Assembly (NCBI RefSeq): GCF_036016195.1
Contig: NZ_JAYWTM010000022.1
Span: forward strand, 62,001 to 126,000
DNA: 64,000 nt
Reading direction: 5' to 3'
Origin: Brenneria populi
GTDB lineage: Bacteria; Pseudomonadota; Gammaproteobacteria; Enterobacterales; Enterobacteriaceae
Within the stretch, counting starts at the first letter, position 1; the number at the start of each line of letters is the position of its first letter. Shown here piece by piece: positions 32,220 to 41,230 of this stretch. The position numbers were made by a program, and so were the translations under genes. Under the pieces are notes generated by a model. It saw only the letters and a program-made list of their open reading frames with translations, ran no database searches and was not told the origin of the DNA.

Positions 32220-33212
32220 TTAATGCGCCAGCAGCGTTTTGTTGAGCATGGCGCCGACGGTGTATTTCGGGTCTACCATATTGCCTAGCCGGACTTTTCC
32301 GCACTGGCTCAGCAGCATATAGGCGTCCCACTGTTCGAAACCAAAATCCTCCACCAGCCAGTAGATCAGATCCCGGTAGGCAATGCGCGTGGCGTCCTCC
32401 AACGGTCGGGCGCTGCCGATACTCATGATGGCGCTGTCGTTTTCCATACGCGGCCAGTTGATTTGCCAGTTTTTGATCAGATCCACCTTGATGGTGGTGA
32501 CCGACGGATATTCCACCGCCGTTCCGCAGATTTCGCCGTCGCCCTGGCAGGCGTGGGCATCGCCGATAAACAGCCGTCCGCCCGGCGAGCGTACCGGCAG
32601 ATAGGTGATGCTGCCGGGGCCGATATCGGGCACGTCCATGTTGCCGCCGTGATTATCCGGCGTCAGCGAGTTGATGGAGTCGATCTCCGGCGATACGCTC
32701 AGGGTGCCGATGTGCGGTTTGTAAGGCAGCGTGTGGCGCCGGCTCCAGTAGACCTTTTCGCCGTCCAGCTTGATTCGGCGCACTTTTTCCGGCAGGGGAT
32801 CGTTGAGCATCGCCGTCAGATCGGTGCCGGTCAATCCGCCAAAGTGCGGGATCATGGCGCAAATGCCATGCGGATCGTCGCCTCTGGGCAGCATGGATTC
32901 GATATATACCGCCAATACGTCGCCTTTTTCCGCGCCGTTGACCATAATCGGACCATTCTGCGGATTGAGGAACGGCATTTTCAGCAATTGGCTGGGAATG
33001 TCCTGTTCGGACTGAATGGCGCCTTCAAAGGCGTCGCGGGTTTCGACGATCACCCGGTCGCCCGGATCTATCGTCAATACGGGGGTGGAATAGGGACCGA
33101 TGGTATAGTGAAACTCTTTCTGCAGCTCTTCGGTCAGATGATGCGTAATCGGCTGACGCCGCGCTCCCACTCCGCGCTTGGTCATGATGGACTCTTCCAG
33201 CCACGTTTTCAT
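32220..33212 (-). CDS. fmdA: Formamidase/acetamidase-family enzyme FmdA
   Basis: 330 residues of the acetamidase/formamidase family, which release ammonia from formamide or acetamide. Visible features: DPGDRVIVETRDAFEGAI, GPIMVNGAEKGDVLAVYI, the histidine-rich HFGGLTG, DNHGGNMDVPDIGPGSITYLPV and GDAHACQGDGEICGTAVE. The ATG at 33212 has CTCGGAGGAG upstream; the longer frame from 33257 lacks a ribosome site. Position between the transporter ATPases and amiC indicates that it is the catabolic enzyme of this operon. Which amide it prefers is not decided. Confidence 0.88.
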   Translation of the reverse strand: MKTWLEESIMTKRGVGARRQPITHHLTEELQKEFHYTIGPYSTPVLTIDPGDRVIVETRDAFEGAIQSEQDIPSQLLKMPFLNPQNGPIMVNGAEKGDVLAVYIESMLPRGDDPHGICAMIPHFGGLTGTDLTAMLNDPLPEKVRRIKLDGEKVYWSRRHTLPYKPHIGTLSVSPEIDSINSLTPDNHGGNMDVPDIGPGSITYLPVRSPGGRLFIGDAHACQGDGEICGTAVEYPSVTTIKVDLIKNWQINWPRMENDSAIMSIGSARPLEDATRIAYRDLIYWLVEDFGFEQWDAYMLLSQCGKVRLGNMVDPKYTVGAMLNKTLLAH

Positions 33213-33266
33213 TGCGTACTCCTCCGAGAAAAATGCTATCGGCCGTCGCTGCGGCACGGGTCAAGG

Positions 33267-33989
33267 TCACAGCGCCAGATGGCGGCGCATCAACAGATCG
33301 TCAGAAAGCTGCCGCTGGTCCAGGGTGTCGACCACTCGCCCTTTATCCATGACGCAGCAGCGTTGGGCGGCCCGCTGGATCATAGCGATATCCTGTTCGA
33401 CCAGAATAACGGCGACTCGCAGCTCGCGGGCGATGCGCGCCAGCGTGTCGGCGATGACGTTGACGATGGAAGGCTGTACGCCTTCCGACGGTTCATCCAA
33501 CAGTAAAACTTTCGGTGAGCCGACCAGCGCTCTGGCGATGGCCAGTTGCTGTTGCTCGCCGCCGCTCATGGTGCCCGCTTTTTGCTTCAGCCGTTGGCGC
33601 AGGATCGGGAAGTAATCCAACACTCGCTCCAGCAGTTCGCCGGCGAACTCCCGATGTTCGCGCACAAACTGCATGCCGACCTGCAGGTTTTCCGCCACGG
33701 TCAGGCCGGAGAACACTTCGCGCCCTTGCGGCACATAGCCGATGCCTAACCGGGCGCGGCGCTGCGGCGTGGCGTGAGTGATCTCCGTCTCTCCCAGCAG
33801 GATATGGCCCTGGCTGACGGGAACGATCCCAATCAGTGAACGCATCAGCGTGGTTTTCCCCACGCCATTACGGCCGATCAGCCCCAGCACTTCCGCCGTA
33901 TGCAGTTGGAATGTGGCGCCGTTGAGCACCTGGCCGCCGCCATAGCCGCCGGTAACGCCATTGACCTGCATAAGTACGTCATCATTCAT
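33267..33989 (-). CDS. urtE: UrtE-like ABC transporter ATPase
   Basis: 240-residue nucleotide-binding subunit of a branched-chain amino acid/urea-type (HAAT) importer. Walker A is GRNGVGKTTLM, the signature MSGGEQQQLAIARAL and Walker B VLLLDEPSEG. GYGGGQVLNGATFQLHTAEVLGL at the N-terminus fits the LivF/UrtE class. Its start overlaps the stop of the preceding urtD by 4 nt. It forms a pair with urtD. Confidence 0.88.
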   Translation of the reverse strand: MNDDVLMQVNGVTGGYGGGQVLNGATFQLHTAEVLGLIGRNGVGKTTLMRSLIGIVPVSQGHILLGETEITHATPQRRARLGIGYVPQGREVFSGLTVAENLQVGMQFVREHREFAGELLERVLDYFPILRQRLKQKAGTMSGGEQQQLAIARALVGSPKVLLLDEPSEGVQPSIVNVIADTLARIARELRVAVILVEQDIAMIQRAAQRCCVMDKGRVVDTLDQRQLSDDLLMRRHLAL

Positions 33990-34711
33990 CCGGCTTTCCC
34001 CAAATAGATATCCGCTACATCATCCCGGGCCAGCACCGCCTCGGCCTCGCCGTCGGCGAATACCTGCCCCCCGTGTAATACCGTCACGCGCGAGGCGATC
34101 TGACGGACGAAGGTCATATCGTGCTCTACCACCATCAGCGTCAGGCCGTCGCGGCGCATCTGTTTTATCAATTCGCCGGTCAGATAGGTCTCCTCCACCG
34201 ATAGCCCGGCCACCGGCTCGTCGAGCATCAGCAGCTCCGGTTGCAGCGAAACCGCCATGGCGATTTCCAGCCACTGTTTTTTCCCGTGCGACAGATTGCC
34301 GGCCAGCTGGCGATATTCTCCGCTCAGGTTGAAACGGTGCAGCAGCTCATCGATACTCGCCGGCCGGTGACGGACTTCCGGCCGCAGATGGCGCAGGGAG
34401 AGTTGCAAATGCTGTTCGACGCTCAGATCGGGAAAAATGCCGGGGATCTGAAATTTGATGCTCATCCCCATGCGAATGCGTTGAAACGGCGACAGTGAAT
34501 TGAGACGCTGGCCGAAAAAGCGGATCTCGCCGCTGCTTGGGGAATGTTCGCCGGTCAGCAGTTTGAAAAAGGTGCTTTTGCCCGCGCCGTTGGGGCCGAT
34601 GACGCAGCGGACTTCTCCGCGGCGGATGCGCATATCGACTCGATCGATGACCTGCGCGCCGCCGAAGCGTTTGCCCAGCCCGCGCGTTTCCAGAATGATC
34701 TCCTGCGTCAT
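33986..34711 (-). CDS. urtD: UrtD-like ABC transporter ATPase
   Basis: 241-residue nucleotide-binding subunit of the LivG/UrtD class. Walker A GPNGAGKSTFF, signature LSHGKKQWLEIAMAV (the HGxKQWLE variant is typical of UrtD), Walker B LLMLDEPVAGLS. It overlaps urtC at its start by 4 nt and urtE at its end by 4 nt, so the three are translationally coupled. Confidence 0.9.
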   Translation of the reverse strand: MTQEIILETRGLGKRFGGAQVIDRVDMRIRRGEVRCVIGPNGAGKSTFFKLLTGEHSPSSGEIRFFGQRLNSLSPFQRIRMGMSIKFQIPGIFPDLSVEQHLQLSLRHLRPEVRHRPASIDELLHRFNLSGEYRQLAGNLSHGKKQWLEIAMAVSLQPELLMLDEPVAGLSVEETYLTGELIKQMRRDGLTLMVVEHDMTFVRQIASRVTVLHGGQVFADGEAEAVLARDDVADIYLGKAG

Positions 34712-35766
34712 CGGGAGTCCTCCGCGTTGCGGCCGGACGGCAGCATCCGGCGCGCTGCCGCGCCCAGCCAGGGCAGAATGCCGTTAGGGGCGGCGATCAC
34801 GACAAACAGCAGGATGGCGCCGAGCAGGATCATGGCGTACTCGCTGCCGTAAACTGCCAGCCATTGGGACAGCCAGACCAGCAGGGCGGTCATGACGATG
34901 GTGCCGAAGATATTTTTGCGTCCGGCGGTGGCGACCCAGATAACCGGCATCGCGGCGGCGGTAAGCCCCATGGATGACGGGGTGATATAGGATCCCCACA
35001 GGGTATAGAGCACGCCGGACAGCCCGGACAGCACGCCGCCCAGCGTGAAAATCAGCAGCTGATAGCGGCGGATATCGATACCCAGCATTTCCGCCCGCCG
35101 CGGATTTTCACGAATGGAGGCCAGCGTCAGGCCGAAGCCGGAGCGTAATAAACGCCGGACGCCCCAGTAGGACAGCGCCAGCAGTACGATAATCAGGTAA
35201 TAAAAGGCGTTGCCTCCCAGCGCCAGCAATTCGCCATCCAGACCGGGCAGTGAAAGCGGCGGCATGCCGGACATCCCGTTGAATCCGTTTAGCCGGGCGT
35301 CGCCGATAGTCCACTGCGGCCCGGCTGTCTGCGACATAAAGGTTTCCAGCACCAGGGTAAAAGAGAGGGTGACGATGCCGATAAAAATGCCGGTGACGCC
35401 GCCGTAAAACATCATGTAGCCGAGCGCCGCGGCGACGGCCCCCGCGATCAGCAGCGCCAGCAAAAATCCCGACCAGGTGGACAGCACGCCGGCGCCGAAA
35501 TTCAGCGTAAACACGCCATAGGCATAACCCGCCAGGCCGAAAAAGGCCGTCTGGCCGAAGGAGAGGATCCCGCCGTGGCCCCACATGGCGGCCAGCCCGA
35601 TGGCGCAGAAGGTCCACAGCAGGAAGTAGGCGAAATCGCCGATCGTCGCGCTATCGACGCCCAGCGGCAGCAACAGGGCGCATAGCAGGATCGCTCCCGC
35701 GGACCAGGGCGCGATCCGGCGTTTCCCGGCGCGGGCCGGCGATAAGTTGATGGATGAGAGGGTCAC
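34708..35766 (-). CDS. urtC: UrtC-like ABC transporter permease
   Basis: 352-residue permease of the LivM/UrtC class with about nine membrane helices. The family motif GHGGILSFGQTAFFGLAGYAYG and the cytoplasmic loop LTLASIRENPRRAEMLGIDIRRYQLLIFTLGGVLSGLSG are visible in pieces. It overlaps urtD and follows urtB by 9 nt. Confidence 0.9.
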   Translation of the reverse strand: MTLSSINLSPARAGKRRIAPWSAGAILLCALLLPLGVDSATIGDFAYFLLWTFCAIGLAAMWGHGGILSFGQTAFFGLAGYAYGVFTLNFGAGVLSTWSGFLLALLIAGAVAAALGYMMFYGGVTGIFIGIVTLSFTLVLETFMSQTAGPQWTIGDARLNGFNGMSGMPPLSLPGLDGELLALGGNAFYYLIIVLLALSYWGVRRLLRSGFGLTLASIRENPRRAEMLGIDIRRYQLLIFTLGGVLSGLSGVLYTLWGSYITPSSMGLTAAAMPVIWVATAGRKNIFGTIVMTALLVWLSQWLAVYGSEYAMILLGAILLFVVIAAPNGILPWLGAAARRMLPSGRNAEDSR

Positions 35767-35775
35767 TGTCGGCTC

Positions 35776-36639
35776 CTAGCGGTTACGGGTAAACAGGCTG
35801 CCGACCCCGTTCGGCAGCAGACGGATGACCAGCATGGCGGTAACCAGCAGGCCGATTTGCCCGGCCAGTTGGCCGTACCAGGCGTTGAGTCCGGTTTGGA
35901 TTGCTCCCAGGGTCATGGCGGCGGGAATTGTGCCGACCAGCACATTGGCGCCGCCAACCACCACGGAAACAAAAGCCTGCACGATAAAACTGCTGCCCAT
36001 GGTGGGCACGGCGGTGAGCGTCGGGGCGTAGAGCGCGCCTGCCAGTCCGGCGAGCCCGGCGCCCAGCGCGAAGGTCTGGGTATAGAGACGGTCGGTTTCC
36101 AGACCCAGACAGGCGGCCATACGGGCATTCTGGATGGTGGCGCGGGCGCAAACGCCGTAATTGGTGTGAAAGAACAGCCAGTACAGCAGCAGCAGGATGG
36201 CGATGGCGAACAGCGGCAATAGCGCCCGGTAGGTGGCGAAAGAGTAGCCGCCCAGGGTGAAGGAGCCGAAAGGCGTGGATAACCCCTCCAGCGACGGTCC
36301 GGCCAACAGCAGCATACTTTGCTGCACGATCAGGCTGATCGCCCAGGTCGCCACCACCGAATCATACAGGCGATGGTAAAGGCGGCGCACCACCAGCCGC
36401 TCGATCACGCCGCCGGCGAACGCGGCGGCCAGTGAACCGGCCAGCATCGCCAATGGCAGCGGCAGGCCGGACTTGTTCAGTGAGATGGTGACGTAGGCGC
36501 CGCACATGATGAATTCGCCATGGGCCAGATTGATTACCCCCATCATGCCGAAGATCACCGCCAGACCCAGCGCGGCCAGCACCAGATAGGCAAAGTTGTC
36601 TCCGAACTGATAAATCACTGAATAAAGAAAGGAGAGCAT
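35776..36639 (-). CDS. urtB: UrtB-like ABC transporter permease
   Basis: 287-residue permease of the LivH/UrtB class. It has about eight membrane helices, the motif GVINLAHGEFIMCGAYVT near the N-terminus and the loop RATIQNARMAACLGLETDRLYT. It precedes urtC and, with it, forms the translocation channel. The gap of 100 nt to urtA is gene-free. Confidence 0.9.
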   Translation of the reverse strand: MLSFLYSVIYQFGDNFAYLVLAALGLAVIFGMMGVINLAHGEFIMCGAYVTISLNKSGLPLPLAMLAGSLAAAFAGGVIERLVVRRLYHRLYDSVVATWAISLIVQQSMLLLAGPSLEGLSTPFGSFTLGGYSFATYRALLPLFAIAILLLLYWLFFHTNYGVCARATIQNARMAACLGLETDRLYTQTFALGAGLAGLAGALYAPTLTAVPTMGSSFIVQAFVSVVVGGANVLVGTIPAAMTLGAIQTGLNAWYGQLAGQIGLLVTAMLVIRLLPNGVGSLFTRNR

Positions 36640-36739
36640 CTACTTATCATCCTTAGTGTCCCGCGCGACACCCGTCAGAAGGGATAATGTCAGGGAAACG
36701 CCCGTGTGGCCGGCGCTTCCCCGGCCGTAAACCGCCAGG

Positions 36740-37984
36740 TTATGCCTTGGGCGGGTTAGAGGGCGTGTACTGGCTGGTGTCCGGCTTCGCCGGCAGATTA
36801 CAGCCCGCCTCGCCTAACCAGTAAGGTTTGATGTCCGGCCAGACTTTGGGGATTTCGACGGAGTGATCTTCTTTCACATGGGCCAGATAAATGGTGTGGC
36901 TCAGGTGGTGGCTTTTGGGGTCGATACAGACTTTGCCGGACGGACCGTCGGTACAGATATCGCCGCTTTCCAGCGCCTTGCGCACCGCGACCTTATCGGT
37001 GCCGTTGGCGCGCTCGACCGCCAGTTTGTACAGGTAAACGGCGTCGTAGGCGTTGGCCGCTTCCTGATTGATATAGGGTTCATTCGGGAATTTGGCGCGG
37101 AAACGTTGCTTAAAGTCATTACTGGCCGGCGTATCCACCTCTTCCATGTAATTCGCGGTAATGTACATATCTTTCAACGCGGGAGCTTTAAAGCGTTTAT
37201 GCTCGTAAGCCTGAGCCACGTTGACGGAACTGGCCATCGGCAGGTTGAGTTTCGCCGCCGCCTGTTGCTCGTAATAGGACGACTGGTTGGCGCCGACCAG
37301 TAGGGTCATGACAAAATCAGGTTTGGCGCGCTGAATATTCTGAATGGTTTGCCCGAACTGGGAGACGCTGAGGGGAATGAACTCCTCGCCGACCATGGCG
37401 CCGCCGTTTTCTTCGACGATTTTACGCACCCATTCCGCTGAAATCTGGCCGAAGTTATAGTCGGCGGCAATGGTGTAAACCTTTTTGCCGTATTTCTCCA
37501 TCATCCAGGGAATCAGCGTGGAGAACTGCTGTTCAGGCACCGCGCCGGTCACGAAAACATGGGTGTCGCATACTCCGCCTTCATACTGATTGTTGTACCA
37601 GTAGAGCTGTTTTTCCCGATCCATGATCGGACGAATGGCCTCGCGCGAGGCGCTGGAGAACGCGCCGAAAATCACGTCTACCTTATCGGTTCTGATTAAC
37701 CGGCGGGCCATCTGTTGAAAACGGGTATTGTCGGATTGCGTATCATATTTTACCAACTCGACCGGACGCCCAAGAATACCGCCTTTCGCATTGATTTCTT
37801 CAATCGCTAATTCGGTGGCATGGATCTTGGGAATAACGGGCAGAGCGAAATTACCGGAAGCATCTTCCAATAATCCGATTTTTATTGGTTTATCCGCGGC
37901 GGACGCCATACCTGAAAAGCTTACGGCGCATGCGCAGGCGATGGCAAGTGTCAGAGCGGCGTAATTACCTGTTGTTCTGGACAT
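36740..37984 (-). CDS. urtA: UrtA/FmdD-like amide or urea substrate-binding protein
   Basis: 414-residue periplasmic binding protein. The ATG at 37984 (AGAGGTATTT upstream) gives a good signal peptide (TLAIACACAVSFSGMASAADK), while the longer frame from 38074 does not. The mature part KIGLLEDASGNFALPVIPKI and YDTQSDNTRFQQMARRLIR belongs to the type I HAAT fold, in the group with UrtA, FmdD and AmiC. It is the first gene of the operon and is preceded by the antiterminator leader. In this context the ligand is more likely a short amide than urea; no urease genes are visible. Confidence 0.88.
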   Translation of the reverse strand: MSRTTGNYAALTLAIACACAVSFSGMASAADKPIKIGLLEDASGNFALPVIPKIHATELAIEEINAKGGILGRPVELVKYDTQSDNTRFQQMARRLIRTDKVDVIFGAFSSASREAIRPIMDREKQLYWYNNQYEGGVCDTHVFVTGAVPEQQFSTLIPWMMEKYGKKVYTIAADYNFGQISAEWVRKIVEENGGAMVGEEFIPLSVSQFGQTIQNIQRAKPDFVMTLLVGANQSSYYEQQAAAKLNLPMASSVNVAQAYEHKRFKAPALKDMYITANYMEEVDTPASNDFKQRFRAKFPNEPYINQEAANAYDAVYLYKLAVERANGTDKVAVRKALESGDICTDGPSGKVCIDPKSHHLSHTIYLAHVKEDHSVEIPKVWPDIKPYWLGEAGCNLPAKPDTSQYTPSNPPKA

Positions 37985-38016
37985 AAATACCTCTGGCGTT
38001 GGTCTGGAAAGAAGCC

Positions 38017-38060
38017 AAAAAAAAGAGCCCTGCATAGTCCGAAGACCTTGCATGGGCTCT
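38017..38060 (-). terminator. Leader terminator of the amide operon
   Basis: On the minus strand AGAGCCC-atGCAaGGTC-TTCG-GACTaTGCa-GGGCTCT forms a long stem followed by eight U residues. It lies in the 5' leader, 33 nt before the urtA start codon, so it is an attenuator and not the end of a gene. Confidence 0.85.
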
Positions 38061-38099
38061 ATTGCCTTCACCACAAACCGACGTCATTGGCGGTCTTGC
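38055..38099 (-). promoter_or_regulatory. Candidate ANTAR antiterminator hairpins (P1 and P2)
   Basis: ANTAR proteins bind two neighbouring hairpins with six-base loops, the second overlapping the terminator. On the minus strand the first candidate (38094-38077) is ACCGCC-AATGAC-GTCGGT with a six-base loop having A at position 1 and G at position 4. The second (38066-38055) is GGC-AATAGA-GCC, also a six-base loop beginning with A, and its right arm shares GAGCCC with the terminator stem. Formation of P2 would therefore block termination. AmiR, encoded downstream, is the natural partner. The second loop lacks the G at position 4, so the fit is not complete. Confidence 0.7.
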
Positions 38100-38114
38100 G
38101 GAGAGTTAACGTCA

Positions 38115-38143
38115 ATATAAAAAGTAAAATGAAGCGCTGTCAA
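38115..38143 (-). promoter_or_regulatory. Sigma-70 promoter of the amide operon
   Basis: On the minus strand TTGACA (38143-38138) and TTATAT (38120-38115) are 17 nt apart; TATATT gives 18. The predicted transcript begins about 120 nt before the urtA ATG and includes both hairpins and the terminator. The remaining sequence to 38588 is gene-free. Confidence 0.75.
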
Positions 38144-38588
38144 TGACTAATTTCTTAATATAAATCATATAGTAAAAACATATTGCCGCGCACCGTTATT
38201 GACCGCTCCCGCACAATTTTCGTGCACTGGGATATAGAGTGTGCGATATATTGCTAACGTCTGGTTATTTATAAATTATTACCGTTTCTTCGCTTTCTCC
38301 GGCGCGCTTAATAATAAAAAGAGACGGTGATTGTTAATGAAATGCCCTGGATAAGGGATAAGAAAATTTTTAATTCAGCATAAAATAACCGCGTTATTGG
38401 AAGGCGAAGTGCGCGCTATATGGAGCAAAATGATAAATAAACATCGTGGCCAACGACATTCGCAATGCCCGCCGTCCTTCTGTTAAGAAATGTAAATCCA
38501 TGAAAATGGGTATTTATCTTATAGTGGCGCGGAATAAACCCCCGTATATCTTCGCTATCCGCAATAGCGGCAAGGGAGGAGTCATCCT

Positions 38589-39020
38589 ATGTTTAGGCCA
38601 CTGTTAGTGAGTTCTCTGTTAGTCGGGATGCTGGCGATGGCGCCCGCGGCGGAAGCCGATGGCATCAGCATCGATCTGATGCCCGGCGTTACCTTGAATA
38701 TCGGCGATCGCGACCGGCGCGGTTACTATTGGGACGGTTATGATTGGCGCAGCGAACGCTGGTGGCGGGAGTATCGGGGGCATCACCGCGGCGCGCGCAA
38801 CCGGCATGGCTACTATTGGGACGGCTGGCGCTGGCGTGATGTCGGCTGGTGGCGCGAATATAACCGCGGCCCGCGCCATTTCGATCGCGGTCCGCGCGAC
38901 TTTGATGACCGTCATGCGCGCGGGGATTTTCGCCGCGGACCGGGATGGGACGACAGACGCGGGCCGGGACCAGGACCAGGCTGGGACGACAGACGCGGAC
39001 CGCGCCGTGACCGCGATTAG
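38589..39020 (+). CDS. DUF2502-type secreted basic protein (YpeC-like)
   Basis: 143 residues. A signal peptide (MFRPLLVSSLLVGMLAMAPA, cleaved near AEADG) is followed by a DUF2502-type core (ISIDLMPGVTLNIGDRDRRG) and two repeats of the form GYYWDG(Y/W)xWR with WWREY. The tail is an arginine/glycine/proline/aspartate-rich low-complexity region (GPGWDDRRGP repeated). E. coli YpeC has the same plan. The function is unknown. AGGGAGGAG precedes the ATG. It stands alone between the amide operon and cpdB, with 450 nt of gene-free sequence upstream. Confidence 0.75.
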   Translation: MFRPLLVSSLLVGMLAMAPAAEADGISIDLMPGVTLNIGDRDRRGYYWDGYDWRSERWWREYRGHHRGARNRHGYYWDGWRWRDVGWWREYNRGPRHFDRGPRDFDDRHARGDFRRGPGWDDRRGPGPGPGWDDRRGPRRDRD

Positions 39021-39073
39021 CGGGCGGAGAGCGCCCAAGGGCGGCCGGCGACGGCCGCTGTTATGTCCGCCGG

Positions 39074-41026
39074 CTATTTACCCTGTCGCAGATCGAGACG
39101 GTAAACCGCGAACCCCTCAGCGTCAGTCCCGACGGATACCATCGGATATTGGGCTTTTTCTTTGATAAACGCGGCCGCTTTTTCTGATGGCGAGGTGGCG
39201 AAACGAATATCCAGCGGCGTATCGCTCGCGATGGGCGCCAGCCGCCAGTTATTATCCGCCTGCGGTCGCACTTCTCCGGCTTTTTGCGTTTGCGCGCTGA
39301 TATAGGCGGCCAGCACGGCGCGGTTTTCATCCGGCGCGGCAAAGGCGATATGTTTTTCCCCGGTGCCGGCAAACTTTTCGCCATAGGCGCGATAGTTATT
39401 GGTCGCAATGAGGAAGGTCGCGTCGGGGTCGATAGCCTTGCCCTTGAAGGTCAGATTCTTGATGCGGCGCGCGTCGCCGTTGATTAAGGCGCATTCGCCG
39501 TCATAGCGCGCGGGCTGAGTGACGTCGATCTGGTAGTTTACGCCGTCGATAACATCAAAGTTATAGGTGCGAAAGCCGTCCCAATTGAGCAATTCCTGGG
39601 GCTTACTGTCGTGGATATCAATTTGCCTGAACTGGCCCGCTGAACACTCCAGCCACTCCCGCACCTCCGCGCCGTTCGCTTTAACCACCACCAGCGTGTT
39701 GGGGTAGAGGTAAAGATCCGCCGCGTTACGGAAGGTTAGCCGCCCCTTTTCCACCTCGACATAGCTGGCCGGATCGTTTTTGCGCCCGCCGGCTTTAAAG
39801 GGCGCGGCGGCGGACAGTACCGGCAGGCCGGCGAGATCGGGATCGCCCTGGATAAAGCGTTCAACATAAGCGCGCTGGGCGTTGTTGACGATCTGCACGG
39901 TCGGATCGTCCTGAATCAGCGCCAGATAGCTGTACATATTATCGGCGGATTCGCCGATGGGTTTGCTGACGAAATCACGGGTGTTGCGGTGCGCTTCGGA
40001 CAGCACGCCGACTAGGTCCGGGTCTTCCGGCGCCAGCGATTTTTTCTGCGCTTTATCGTAGATCGGCCAGGCTTGCGCCGTGGCCTTCTCGACGCGCCAC
40101 GCGCCGCCGTCGTTATTCAGCGTGAAATCGACGACGCCGAGATGGTCGCCCCACTGGCCCGGCATCACGGCCGGAATGCCGTTGAGCGTGCCTTGAGCGA
40201 TATCGGCGCCCTGGATCGCGATGAAATCACGGCTGGGGAAGACGGCATGGGCGTGGCCGAACAGGATGGCGTCAATGCCCGGAATCTGGCTGAGGTAGTA
40301 GACGGAGTTTTCCGCCATGGCTTTATAAGGTTCGGCGGAGAGGCCGGAGTGGGGAATCGCGATCACCAGGTCGGCTCCCTGCCTGCGGATTTCCGGCACC
40401 CACTTTTTGGCGCTCGCGGTAATGTCTTCAACCGTGACTTTGCCCGCCAGATTGGCTTTATCCCACACCAGAATCTGCGGCGGAACAAAACCGACATAGC
40501 CGATGCGCAGCGTATGGGGCTTGCCTTCGCGGTCGACGACCGTCTTATCTTCTATCAGGTAGGGGGTAAACAGCGGCTTACCGGTTTTGGCATCCAGTAC
40601 GTTGGCGTTCACATAGGGGAATTTGGCGCCGGCCAGCGCCTTGCGCAGATAATCCAGGCCGTAGTTAAACTCATGGTTGCCGATGTTGCCGACGGAGTAG
40701 TCAAGCGTATTGAGAGCCTGATAGACGGGGTGAACCTCGCCCTCCTGCAACCCCTTGGCCGCCATGTAATCTCCCAATGGGCTGCCCTGGATGATGTCGC
40801 CGTTATCGACCAGCACGCTGTTCGCTGCCTGCGCGCGGGCCGCGTGAATCAGGCTGGCGGTGCGAACCAGCCCGAATTTATTGGTCGGCGTGTCCTTGTA
40901 ATAATCAAAATCCATCATGTTGCTATGCAAATCGGTGGTTTCCAGCACCCGTAGATCAACGGTTGCGGCGTGAACGCTTGCGGCGACGAGCGCAGCAAGC
41001 AGGCTTAATGCCAGCGAATGCTTCAT
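39074..41026 (-). CDS. cpdB: Periplasmic 2',3'-cyclic-nucleotide 2'-phosphodiesterase/3'-nucleotidase
   Basis: 650 residues, close to the E. coli CpdB length (647). A signal peptide (MKHSLALSLLAALVAASVHA) leads to the metallophosphoesterase domain with DLRVLETTDLHSNM, NGDIIQGSPLGDYM-like VDNGDIIQGSP, GNHEFNYGLDYL and GHAHAVFP metal-binding motifs, then the 5'-nucleotidase C-terminal domain. It salvages extracellular 2',3'-cyclic nucleotides. Divergent from cysQ, as in E. coli. Confidence 0.95.
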   Translation of the reverse strand: MKHSLALSLLAALVAASVHAATVDLRVLETTDLHSNMMDFDYYKDTPTNKFGLVRTASLIHAARAQAANSVLVDNGDIIQGSPLGDYMAAKGLQEGEVHPVYQALNTLDYSVGNIGNHEFNYGLDYLRKALAGAKFPYVNANVLDAKTGKPLFTPYLIEDKTVVDREGKPHTLRIGYVGFVPPQILVWDKANLAGKVTVEDITASAKKWVPEIRRQGADLVIAIPHSGLSAEPYKAMAENSVYYLSQIPGIDAILFGHAHAVFPSRDFIAIQGADIAQGTLNGIPAVMPGQWGDHLGVVDFTLNNDGGAWRVEKATAQAWPIYDKAQKKSLAPEDPDLVGVLSEAHRNTRDFVSKPIGESADNMYSYLALIQDDPTVQIVNNAQRAYVERFIQGDPDLAGLPVLSAAAPFKAGGRKNDPASYVEVEKGRLTFRNAADLYLYPNTLVVVKANGAEVREWLECSAGQFRQIDIHDSKPQELLNWDGFRTYNFDVIDGVNYQIDVTQPARYDGECALINGDARRIKNLTFKGKAIDPDATFLIATNNYRAYGEKFAGTGEKHIAFAAPDENRAVLAAYISAQTQKAGEVRPQADNNWRLAPIASDTPLDIRFATSPSEKAAAFIKEKAQYPMVSVGTDAEGFAVYRLDLRQGK

Positions 41027-41230
41027 TAATGTGAACTCCTTTACGGCGGTTATCGGGGTTATATCTCATATAATGATGAATCTATGGTTAAGCATCACCG
41101 TGAAATGTGAGACTGTTCATAAAATGGCGGCGGCAATCGTTGTGCGTTTCACTGTTGTATAATGATAGACAGCCGCAGCGTAACGACGATGGCGCGTTTC
41201 ACGGCATAACCGGTAACGATGAGGTAGACA

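Noticed and set aside
32220..37984. A urea/urease utilisation locus
   Set aside because: The transporter resembles UrtABCDE, but no urease or urea carboxylase genes are present and AmiC/AmiR plus FmdA point to amides.
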